In this document: in pieces, positions 25,071-32,405 of the stretch
Position numbering within the stretch: the first letter of the stretch is position 1
Layout of the letters: each line of letters begins with the position of its first letter
NCBI GenBank assembly: GCA_002842345.1
Contig: PHCU01000009.1
Location: forward strand, 1 to 49,030
DNA length: 49,030 bases
Source: Betaproteobacteria bacterium HGW-Betaproteobacteria-12
GTDB lineage: Bacteria; Pseudomonadota; Gammaproteobacteria; Burkholderiales; Rhodocyclaceae
Direction of reading: 5' to 3'
The notes under the pieces: generated by a model
Database searches by the model: none
Told to the model about the DNA's origin: nothing
Seen by the model: only the letters and a program-made list of their open reading frames with translations
Program-made: the position numbers and the translations under genes

Positions 25071-27005
25071 TCAGCCTTTCCTATTCAGCAGGATGTCCCC
25101 GGCGTCGCTGATGACGAAACTCCAGCCATCGAGCACACGACAGGTAAAGAAGTCTTCTTCGATAATTGCCGGACCGGTGCCGCAGTCGCCGGTCTGCATG
25201 TTGGCCAGCTTGTAGACCGGCACATCGACGCGCCCCTGGCCCTTGATCAGCAGGGTCCGCTGGCCATCCGCCCGGGCTTTGCCGCCGGCGGCGAAGGTGG
25301 CCCGCTGCTGGCTCTCGCGGCGCAGCACCTTGACCGCGCTCAGTTCCAGTTCCAGTTGCCCGATCGCCTTGAAGGCCGCCGGCACGACATATGAATCGCC
25401 GAGGTCGCAGCTGACCTCGCGGCCGCCTTCAATCGCCACCAGGCGCGCCCGGATGTCGTAGCTGCCCTCGGCAAAGCCTTCGGCAAACATGTCACGCGCG
25501 GCCTTGGTCTTCAGCGCCGCGACCGCCTGCTGCAGCAGCGCGTCATTGCAGTCGTGCAGCGTCGTCGCGTAGTGGTGCGAGATGTCGCATTCACCGATGC
25601 CGTAGGCGCTGAACACCGCCGCCATGCGCGGCACGGCGACGTTGTCGATGCCGGCCTTTTCGGCGACGCCGCAGGCGTTCAGCGGACCGGCGCCGCCGAA
25701 GGCGAGGAGCCGGGTGTCCTTGGAGATTTTGGTGAAGCGATGCAGTTCGACCGCGACCTTTTCCTCATAGGCGTGCTCCATCTGCAGCAAGGCGTCATCC
25801 AGGCCCAGGCCGAGCGGCGTGGCGATATTCAGATGCACCGCCGTCGCCGCCCGATCAAGGTCGAGCGCCAGGTCGCCACCGAAATAGGAGCGCGGATCGA
25901 GAATGCCGCACAGCAGGCTGGCATCGGTAATCGTCGCTTCCTTGCCACCACGGCCGAAGGAAGCCGGACCGGGAACGGCGCCGACACTTTCCGGCCCGAT
26001 CACGATGCGTCCCTCATGCGCCTTGAAGATGGAACTGCCGCCGACCCCGGCGCTGATCACTTCGCACAGCGGGAAGGAGACGGAGATGCCTTCGACATGA
26101 CCGCGGCGCTGCTCGGCCACCGTGCCGTTCACGTACTGGCCGATATCGGTCGTCGTGCCGCCGATGTCGATCGCCACCACGTCGGAGAAACCGTACAGCT
26201 TGGAGAAGGACTTCATGCCCTCCATGCCGCCGCGCGGACCGGAACTGTAGGTCTTGATGGCCACCGTCTTGGCGACGCGGGAAGAATCGCCGTCATTGCG
26301 GAAAATGAGCAGCGGGTTCTTCGTCCGGTAGGCCCGCAGACGATTCTCAGCATTGAACAGGAAGGCTTCCATGGCCGGATGCAGGAAGGAATTGATCAGC
26401 GCCGTCCACGTCCGGCGCACCACGTCGCTGTCAGTGCCGAGATCGCTGCCGTAGAGAATCGGCACGGCGCCCAGCAGATGGCGCGGGTACTTGCGCAGGG
26501 CGATCTTCTTGAACAGGTTTTCGCCATCGACGAAGGACTTGCCGTCGAAACTGACCACCAGCCGGTTCGCCCCCGCCGCGGTCAGCGCATTGATCGCCTT
26601 GACCGCCACCATTTGCGCATCCTCGCGCTGCATGGCGTCGGCCGCCAGATGCACGACGCGGTCGCCGACCAGGGCGGCATAGAGCTCTTCGTCCTGCTCG
26701 GCCAGACGGACCGCCAGGTCATTGGCCGAGCCGCAGTAGATCAGGCCGAGCCGCGATCCCTTGCGCTCGCAGATGGCGTTGGTGCCCTGCGTCGTCGAAT
26801 AGCGGATCAGGTCGACTTCTTCGAGCAGGCGAGCCACATTCTGCTCGCCATAGATGACGCCTGAAGCCTTCTGCAGACCGTCGAAGAAGCACTTGCTCAA
26901 GTCATAGGGCGTGGTCAGCACTTTGGTCTTGCTGACCGCCCCGTCCTGGATGATGCAGATATCGGTGAGCGTCCCGCCGTTATCTATGTTGATTTGCAAT
27001 CCCAT
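25071..27005 (-). CDS. apcA: Acetophenone carboxylase-type alpha subunit (HyuA-like)
   Basis: 644 residues (about 70 kDa), HyuA family, first gene of the operon. The N-terminal nucleotide motif reads INIDNGGTLTDICI, where most family members have D-x-GGTFTD; the second phosphate motif VAIDIGGTTTDIGQYVNG (near 285) is intact. VGGSSIFKAHEGRIVIGPESVGAVPGPASFG and LLAFGGAGPLNACGVAEKAG (each quoted in part) are family blocks. The start is supported by ribosome site AGGAGG 9 bp before ATG. The paired HyuA-type subunits ApcA and ApcC hydrolyse ATP for carboxylation of the ketone to a 3-oxoacid (acetophenone to benzoylacetate in the known enzyme). The real substrate here is not proven. Confidence 0.88.
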   Translation of the reverse strand: MGLQINIDNGGTLTDICIIQDGAVSKTKVLTTPYDLSKCFFDGLQKASGVIYGEQNVARLLEEVDLIRYSTTQGTNAICERKGSRLGLIYCGSANDLAVRLAEQDEELYAALVGDRVVHLAADAMQREDAQMVAVKAINALTAAGANRLVVSFDGKSFVDGENLFKKIALRKYPRHLLGAVPILYGSDLGTDSDVVRRTWTALINSFLHPAMEAFLFNAENRLRAYRTKNPLLIFRNDGDSSRVAKTVAIKTYSSGPRGGMEGMKSFSKLYGFSDVVAIDIGGTTTDIGQYVNGTVAEQRRGHVEGISVSFPLCEVISAGVGGSSIFKAHEGRIVIGPESVGAVPGPASFGRGGKEATITDASLLCGILDPRSYFGGDLALDLDRAATAVHLNIATPLGLGLDDALLQMEHAYEEKVAVELHRFTKISKDTRLLAFGGAGPLNACGVAEKAGIDNVAVPRMAAVFSAYGIGECDISHHYATTLHDCNDALLQQAVAALKTKAARDMFAEGFAEGSYDIRARLVAIEGGREVSCDLGDSYVVPAAFKAIGQLELELSAVKVLRRESQQRATFAAGGKARADGQRTLLIKGQGRVDVPVYKLANMQTGDCGTGPAIIEEDFFTCRVLDGWSFVISDAGDILLNRKG

Positions 27006-27150
27006 CCTGCATTTCCTCCTAACAAGATTTGCGAATTTGTTTCCTTGCCCGTTTCAGCCACGCCAAGAGATGGATCAGGTGAGTGCTGAAAATCTCCGGG
27101 GTGAGTTCCTGGCCATCCAATCAAGCTGCCGGTTGGCTCAGCGACTCTTT

Positions 27151-27166
27151 CGCAAAGGCCATGCCA
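27151..27166 (-). promoter_or_regulatory. sigma-54 promoter of apcABCDE
   Basis: The minus strand reads TGGCATGGCCTTTGCG, which matches TGGCAYG-N4-TTGC with exact GG-N10-GC spacing. Transcription would begin near 27140, giving a leader of about 135 nt before apcA. Repeats that could serve as enhancer sites lie 30-220 bp upstream. Confidence 0.78.
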
Positions 27167-27189
27167 CGCCGCGAAATGCGCGTAACACA

Positions 27190-27216
27190 TTGAAATTGAA
27201 TATGTTTTTATTTCAA
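27190..27216. repeat. AT-rich inverted repeat upstream of the apc promoter
   Basis: TTGAAAT and ATTTCAA arms (27190-27196 and 27210-27216) flank an AT-rich centre about 25 bp upstream of the -24 element. The place between enhancer-like repeats and a sigma-54 promoter suits an IHF-type bend, although I do not see a good IHF consensus. Confidence 0.4.
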
Positions 27217-27241
27217 CGCCGGTCGCAATTCAAAACCAGCG

Positions 27242-27279
27242 GCGTCCGATTTCCGGATGCGCGTCCGATTGTTGGATGG
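27242..27279. repeat. Tandem 19-bp repeat, candidate enhancer site
   Basis: Two adjoining copies, GCGTCCGATTTCCGGATGC (27242-27260) and GCGTCCGATTGTTGGATGG (27261-27279), agree at 14-15 of 19 positions. Each contains a TCC-N7-GGA dyad. They lie about 75-115 bp upstream of the apc -24 element, the usual distance for sigma-54 activator sites. Confidence 0.5.
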
Positions 27280-27363
27280 CGGATTCGGTGACTGGCAGCG
27301 GCTTCGCGGCGATCGATGGCGAGCCCTGATGTGACTGATAACTGGTCGCCTGCGTACGGCGCT

Positions 27364-27388
27364 GTCCGGAAGCACTACGCCTCCGGAC
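27364..27388. repeat. Inverted repeat GTCCGGA-N11-TCCGGAC
   Basis: Perfect 7-bp arms separated by 11 bp, located between the divergent sigma-54 promoters of apcA and of the G3E GTPase leader (about 200 and 90 bp away). It shares the TCCG/CGGA core with the nearby tandem repeat, so it may be a further activator site serving either promoter. Confidence 0.45.
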
Positions 27389-27477
27389 GCTTGAAAAATT
27401 CTGCCCGTTGCCTGGCGAACGGAAATTCATCCGGATATTCAATCACCTGCGCATAAAACAATGACTTGGCGGCCGAC

Positions 27478-27493
27478 CGGCACGGCTTTTGCA
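27478..27493 (+). promoter_or_regulatory. sigma-54 promoter of the GTPase leader / small RNA
   Basis: CGGCACGGCTTTTGCA has GG-N10-GC spacing and differs from TGGCACG-N4-TTGCA only at the first base. It points to the right, opposite to the apc promoter, with a start near 27504. A nearly perfect 11-bp dyad (AGTGCAGTGAG / CTCATTGCACT, 27493-27503 and 27528-27538) spans the predicted start and could be an operator. Confidence 0.65.
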
Positions 27494-27503
27494 GTGCAGT
27501 GAG

Positions 27504-27615
27504 CGTCGTGAGCCAGCGTCTGACGCCCTCATTGCACTTGTCTCCTCTGGCGCCCCCCCCATCCCTCGGCGGGGTCGGTGGCAGTTAAGCCGGGGCTATG
27601 CCCCGGCTCTTTTTT
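27504..27615 (+). ncRNA. Candidate small RNA or attenuated leader ahead of the G3E GTPase
   Basis: From the predicted sigma-54 start to a strong terminator there are about 112 nt with no convincing open frame. The middle is C-rich (TCTCCTC at 27541, then eight C in a row near 27553-27560), a composition seen in small RNAs that pair with ribosome sites. No gene on this strand lies upstream, so the terminator must serve this short transcript, either as a free RNA or as an attenuator for the GTPase gene 41 bp further on. Inference from layout; no known RNA family was recognised. Confidence 0.45.
27588..27615 (+). terminator. Rho-independent terminator in the leader of the G3E GTPase gene
   Basis: Stem AGCCGGGGC / GCCCCGGCT (9 bp) with loop TAT, followed by C and six T. 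This is the best classical terminator in the window and reads on the plus strand, although the only plus-strand gene nearby starts downstream of it. Confidence 0.85.
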
Positions 27616-27655
27616 CTCCTGTCCGGAACAAGCCGGTTCGAGATCGAAGGCAACC

Positions 27656-28930
27656 ATGAATAGCGAAACAACCACTGCTACCCAGCTCCAGTCCGCCGAC
27701 AAACGGATTCCCGTGACCTTGCTGACCGGCTTCCTCGGCGCCGGCAAAACGACGCTGCTCAACCATCTGGTGCATCGGCCGGAGATGGCTGGGGCAGCTG
27801 TGCTGATCAATGAATTCGGCGAAGTCGGCATCGACCACCATCTGGTCGATCGGGTGGACGAGACACTGATGATCCTCGACTCGGGTTGCCTGTGCTGCAG
27901 CGTCCAGGGCGATCTGCTCAAGGCCTTGCGAAATCTCGCCGACCGCAGCTCGAAGCGGGAAATCCCGCCGGTCTCGCGTGTGCTGATCGAAACGACCGGG
28001 CTGGCCGACCCGGTCCCGGTGATCTATACGCTGATGCAGGAATGGTTTGTCGCGGCGCGCTATCGCTGCGACGGCGTGATCACGGCGGTCGATGCGACGC
28101 ACGCCGGACAGCAACTGGAGGTCCATCAGGAAGCCGTGCGCCAGGTGGCGATGGCCGATCGCCTGCTGATTACCAAATGCGACCTGGCCGACGCGAGCAC
28201 CCGGGCGGCGCTGGACAGCAAGCTGGACAGCCTCAACCCCAGCGCCATCCGCATCGAAGTCCGGCACGGCCGGATCGATCCCGATGCCTTGTTTGGCTGC
28301 GGCATCTACACGGCGACCGGCAAGCTGCCGGACGTCGCGGCCTGGCTCGGCGAAGAGCAGGTGCGCAGCCGCCAGTCGCGCGCCGCCGAGGCCAATGCCC
28401 CGGTCGCCTGGCGCCGGGGCCGTAAAGCGCACACGAATGGCCACAGCGCCGGACGACATGACGGCTCGGTCAGCAGTTTTGTCGTCGAGTTCCCTAGCGC
28501 TGTCCCCTGGCATGGCTTTGCCGTGGCCATGGGCCAAATACTGGAAACCTATGGCCCCCGCCTGCTCCGGGTGAAAGGCCTGATGAATATCGTCGGCGAT
28601 CCCCTGCCGCGGGTCATCCACTGTGTCCAGGACGTCGCCTACCCGCCGCTCAATCTCGCCCAATGGCCGGCGCAAAGTCCGTTCGAGGATCATCGCGGCC
28701 GCCTGGTCTTCATCGTCCGCGACCTGCCGGCTGACGAGGCGGCCTCCATCCAGTCAGCGCTGTCCAGGCTGTCCTCGGAAACGGCTACGCCGTCGCGGAT
28801 GGCCAGCTGCCCGACGCCCACCCTGTGCTGGCTGAGCCATAACATTCCCGCCAGCGGCGCCGGGAATGCGGCCTCCGCCATTCAGGCCGAGGGATGGAAC
28901 GTGCAGATCAAAGGCCTGCGCAAGCGCTGA
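27656..28930 (+). CDS. G3E-family GTPase (CobW/COG0523), putative metallochaperone
   Basis: 424 residues. Walker A GFLGAGKT at 25-32, the family metal motif G-C78-L-C80-C81, ETTGLADP near 112, and the base-recognition motif TKCD at 173-176. A histidine-bearing linker (H259, H263, H268) precedes the CobW C-terminal domain (from about residue 275). COG0523 GTPases insert or supply metals, often zinc, to partner enzymes. Here the divergent neighbour is a zinc-containing carboxylase, so delivery of zinc to ApcB is a natural hypothesis. ATG 27656 was chosen over a GTG at 27578, which lies inside the terminator region. CobW in cobalamin synthesis is an alternative but no cob genes are near. Confidence 0.88.
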   Translation: MNSETTTATQLQSADKRIPVTLLTGFLGAGKTTLLNHLVHRPEMAGAAVLINEFGEVGIDHHLVDRVDETLMILDSGCLCCSVQGDLLKALRNLADRSSKREIPPVSRVLIETTGLADPVPVIYTLMQEWFVAARYRCDGVITAVDATHAGQQLEVHQEAVRQVAMADRLLITKCDLADASTRAALDSKLDSLNPSAIRIEVRHGRIDPDALFGCGIYTATGKLPDVAAWLGEEQVRSRQSRAAEANAPVAWRRGRKAHTNGHSAGRHDGSVSSFVVEFPSAVPWHGFAVAMGQILETYGPRLLRVKGLMNIVGDPLPRVIHCVQDVAYPPLNLAQWPAQSPFEDHRGRLVFIVRDLPADEAASIQSALSRLSSETATPSRMASCPTPTLCWLSHNIPASGAGNAASAIQAEGWNVQIKGLRKR

Positions 28931-28981
28931 CCCGGATTGCCCGGCCAAGGCACAGACGATGGTCTATAAAGGATAGATAAG

Positions 28982-31900
28982 GTGCCCGGAGTTTCAGGCA
29001 GCAAGGGTGACACGGTGAAAAGTGCGCTGCAGAGGAGCTGGCTGTCCCACCCGAAAAACAACAAGCAAATCAAAGGTGCGTGGGAGAAATTTCTCAGTGG
29101 AGAGGAATACTCATCCAGCGCCGGGCTGCGCCCGACGATCGATGCATCGTGGCGGCGATGCCTGGTCAACCGGGTTGACCCTGGGCGCCATCAGGCACAG
29201 TTCCTGATCGACGAAAATGCGCTGGAAGCGCTGCGCCAGCGCCACACCCGCCTGATTTCGGCGAGTGCGCCGTTCATGATCCAGTCCTCCAGTTATCTCG
29301 CCGAAACGGGAACGGTCATGATCCTGGCGGATCCCGATGGGACGATTCTCGATGTCGAAGGCGACCCGCGCCTGCGCGAGCAGATAGCGCGCATCCAGCT
29401 GATTCCCGGTGCCAGCTGGAGCGAATCCGCCAGCGGGACCAATGCGATCGGCACGGCATTGACCCTGGGCCAGCCGATCCAGGTTCATGGCTCCGAGCAC
29501 TTTTGCGAGGGCATTCAAAAGTGGAGCTGTTCGGCTGCCGTCATTCGCGACCCGCTCAGCGCGTCGATCATCGGCGTGCTCGACATCTCGGGTTTCAGTT
29601 GCGCCTACAACCAGTACAGCCTGCCGCTCGTGGCCATGACCGCCGAGCGCATCGAGAACCGCCTGGCCGAACAGGAAAAGGCGCAACAGTTCAGGCTGCT
29701 GGAAGCAAGCTTGCCGCGGCTGGCCTCGGGCGATGGCGTGCTGGTCTTCGATCGTCAGGGCAATCTGCTCAAAGCCAACGAAAAAGCTGCCGGCGCCCTG
29801 TCCGCCTGGAACATCCCCCTCCCCGTCGAGACCCATGGCCGGCTTCCCGGAGCCACCATGGCGCCCGCCCCGCAGCTTGATAAGCTGCCGGAAGCGCTGC
29901 TGGCCAATCGGATCGAACCGATCTTCAGCGGCGGCACCCTGCTCGGCTATGTCCTGTCGCTTCCGCTGGCCGCAAGTCGAGCCGCCCATGGCTCGGCGAC
30001 GATCCTCGAGCTGGCAAGGCCAAGCCGCGCCGAGCAGCCTTTCGAACTCCGGGAGACCTTGCTATCGACAATGCTCGACCAGTCGAACTCGCTGGTTTCG
30101 CTCAAGGATCTTGCCGGGCGTTACGAGTTCGTCAATCGGCGTTTTGAAGAAATCTTCGGGGTCAAGGCGCAGGACGTTCTCGGCCGGACCGATAGCGAGA
30201 TCTTCAGCCCGGAGCTTGCCCAGCGGCTGCGCCGGCACGATATCGATGCCTTCGGCAAAATGGGCAGCAGCGAATCGATCGATGAAATCAATATCGACGG
30301 CCGAAGCATGCGGCTGGCGGTCGTGCGTTTCCCGATACTCGACAGCCGCGGGGCGATCAAGTCACTGTGCACCCAGGCCAATGAAATATCCCGCTCAGCC
30401 CCCGGCCGAGGAACAGCGCTGACAACGGAATCGACCAGCCCGGCCGCCAGCGAAGGGGTGATGATCACCGACGCGCAGGGGCGAATCGTCACGGTTAACG
30501 CGGCCTTCTCGCAGATTACCGGCTATGGCATCGACGAGGTGACGGGCAAGTCGCCAGCGGTGCTCAAGTCCGGCCTGCACTCGACCGAGTTCTATGCACG
30601 CATGTGGCGCTGCCTCCTCGAACAGGGGCGTTGGCAAGGAGAAATCCAGAACCGGCGCAAGAACGGCGAGACTTTCCCGGAATGGCTGACGATTTACGCG
30701 ATCAAGGGCCACGATGGGGCAGTCCAGAACTTCATCGCGATCTTTGGCGACAACAGTGCCGTCAGCGCCTCCCGGCAGCATGCCGAATTCCTGCGGACGC
30801 ACGAGTTGCTGACCGGTCTGCCCAACCGCGCGCTGTTGAGCGAGCGCCTGCAGGCCTGCGTCGACGAGGCGGGCGCACCAGCGAACCAGCTGGCGGTGAT
30901 GCTGATCGGCCTCGACCGCTTCAGGGATATCAACGACGCGCTCGGCCGCGAGCTGGGCGATCAGCTGTTGATCCAGGTCGCCGAACGGCTCCGCCGCTGC
31001 ATGTGCGACGCCCATACCATCGCCAGCCAGGGCGGCGATGAATTTGCCGTGCTGTTGCGCGGCGCGACAGCCGAAGAAATCCGCCATTGCGCCGCCAATA
31101 TCCTCGATTACCTTGCCGCTCCGTTCCACCTCGGCAACAAGGATATTTTTGTTACGACCAGCATCGGGATCAGTCACTTCCCGGCAGACACCGACAGCGC
31201 CGCCGGCCTGCTCAAGAATGCCGAGATGGCGATGCACGCCGCCAAAAAGGCGGGGCGCAATGGCTATCAGTTCTTCGCCCAGGAAATGAATGCCCGCCTG
31301 GACGAGCGGATGTCCCTCGAAACGGGGCTGCGCAACGCCATCGAGCACGATCGCTTCCGTATCGTCTACCAACCGCAGGACGACCTGGTGACGGGCACGC
31401 TCGTTGGCGCCGAAGCCCTGATCCGCTGGTCTGACCAAAGTTTGGGCGAGGTGTCGCCCGCCCGCTTCATTCCGGTCGCGGAAGAAGCGGGACTGATCAT
31501 CGAGATCGGCGAAATCGTCTTCGCCAAGGTGCTGGCGCAAATTGCCCTATGGCGACGCCAAGGTCTGGCCCTGCCCAGAATCTCGATCAACGTTGCCGCC
31601 CAGCAAATGCGGGCGCCCTGCTTTGTCGAGCATCTTTGCGAACTGTTGGCAAACTACGGCGTTCCGCCGGAGGCGATCTGCATCGAACTGACGGAAGGGA
31701 CCTTGATGGCCGATCTGGACAAGACCAGTCAGATGCTGACCAGCATCACCGAGCACGGCATCTCGGTCAGCATCGATGATTTCGGTACCGGTTATTCATC
31801 GCTGTCTTATCTCAGTCGTTTGCCGATACAGGAACTGAAGGTCGACCAGAGCTTCGTCCGCACCATCGCCGAGGAAGCCGGCAACCGCTCGATCACCACG

Positions 31901-32134
31901 GCCATCATCGACATGGCGCACGCCCTGGGCATGACCGTGTTGGCCGAGGGGATCGAAACCGGGGCGCAATTGCAGATCCTCAAAGACAAGCATTGCGAGA
32001 TCGGTCAGGGCTATTACTTCCATCGGCCACTGAGCACGGAAGCATTTGAAAAGCTGCTGACTGCCGGGAGCGTTCGGCGCGCCCCTTCCGAAATGCAGGA
32101 TGCGTCAGGGCTTATCTGCCAGCTGATACGTTAG
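28982..32134 (+). CDS. AcoR-type GAF sensor fused to PAS-GGDEF-EAL (c-di-GMP enzyme)
   Basis: 1050 residues, soluble. Order: AcoR-type N-terminal region and GAF (about 15-230, ETGTVMILADPDG, SGTNAIGTAL, HFCEGIQKWSCSAAVIRDP), a PAS-like segment (about 240-330), PAS (about 360-465), PAS (about 485-595), GGDEF (about 610-765, motif GGDEF at 684-688) and EAL (about 785-1035, EAL at 811-813, DDFGTGYSSL at 932). Both catalytic motifs are intact; there is no RxxD inhibition site before GGDEF. The N-terminal 230 residues closely resemble those of the sigma-54 activator at 42009-44045, so both probably sense the same compound. GTG start with AAGGA upstream; GTG/ATG choices within 40 bp are possible. 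Confidence 0.9.
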   Translation: MPGVSGSKGDTVKSALQRSWLSHPKNNKQIKGAWEKFLSGEEYSSSAGLRPTIDASWRRCLVNRVDPGRHQAQFLIDENALEALRQRHTRLISASAPFMIQSSSYLAETGTVMILADPDGTILDVEGDPRLREQIARIQLIPGASWSESASGTNAIGTALTLGQPIQVHGSEHFCEGIQKWSCSAAVIRDPLSASIIGVLDISGFSCAYNQYSLPLVAMTAERIENRLAEQEKAQQFRLLEASLPRLASGDGVLVFDRQGNLLKANEKAAGALSAWNIPLPVETHGRLPGATMAPAPQLDKLPEALLANRIEPIFSGGTLLGYVLSLPLAASRAAHGSATILELARPSRAEQPFELRETLLSTMLDQSNSLVSLKDLAGRYEFVNRRFEEIFGVKAQDVLGRTDSEIFSPELAQRLRRHDIDAFGKMGSSESIDEINIDGRSMRLAVVRFPILDSRGAIKSLCTQANEISRSAPGRGTALTTESTSPAASEGVMITDAQGRIVTVNAAFSQITGYGIDEVTGKSPAVLKSGLHSTEFYARMWRCLLEQGRWQGEIQNRRKNGETFPEWLTIYAIKGHDGAVQNFIAIFGDNSAVSASRQHAEFLRTHELLTGLPNRALLSERLQACVDEAGAPANQLAVMLIGLDRFRDINDALGRELGDQLLIQVAERLRRCMCDAHTIASQGGDEFAVLLRGATAEEIRHCAANILDYLAAPFHLGNKDIFVTTSIGISHFPADTDSAAGLLKNAEMAMHAAKKAGRNGYQFFAQEMNARLDERMSLETGLRNAIEHDRFRIVYQPQDDLVTGTLVGAEALIRWSDQSLGEVSPARFIPVAEEAGLIIEIGEIVFAKVLAQIALWRRQGLALPRISINVAAQQMRAPCFVEHLCELLANYGVPPEAICIELTEGTLMADLDKTSQMLTSITEHGISVSIDDFGTGYSSLSYLSRLPIQELKVDQSFVRTIAEEAGNRSITTAIIDMAHALGMTVLAEGIETGAQLQILKDKHCEIGQGYYFHRPLSTEAFEKLLTAGSVRRAPSEMQDASGLICQLIR

Positions 32135-32405
32135 CGGCGGATGGCATCCGGCCTGGTTTGCCCTCCTATTGCTTTTGTAGTAGAAGTGATATTCCGTTCA
32201 AGCCCTGTCATAGTGCGATTTCAGCGCCACCGCACAGTTCGGGTTGCGAGCGAAACCAAAGGATTTGTCGCCGGATCGGCAGAAACCAGCAGCAGAATTT
32301 CGTGAGTCTCATGGGGCCAAGTAAAACATACCGCACAGCCGGCATTGGGAAATTGCACAAACCCTCCCCCAAGGCAGATTCCAGGCAATCAAGCGAGATC
32401 GATAC

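Noticed and set aside
19275..27005. Acetone carboxylase (acxABC) as identity of the carboxylase
   Set aside because: Acetone carboxylase has three subunits with one HyuA-type ATPase; here two HyuA-type genes, a 133-residue gamma gene and an apcE gene are present, fitting the acetophenone carboxylase type. The substrate is still open.
32341..32356. sigma-54-like GGCATTGGGAAATTGC before the LAL regulator gene
   Set aside because: GG and GC are 12 bases apart instead of 10, a spacing that sigma-54 does not tolerate well.
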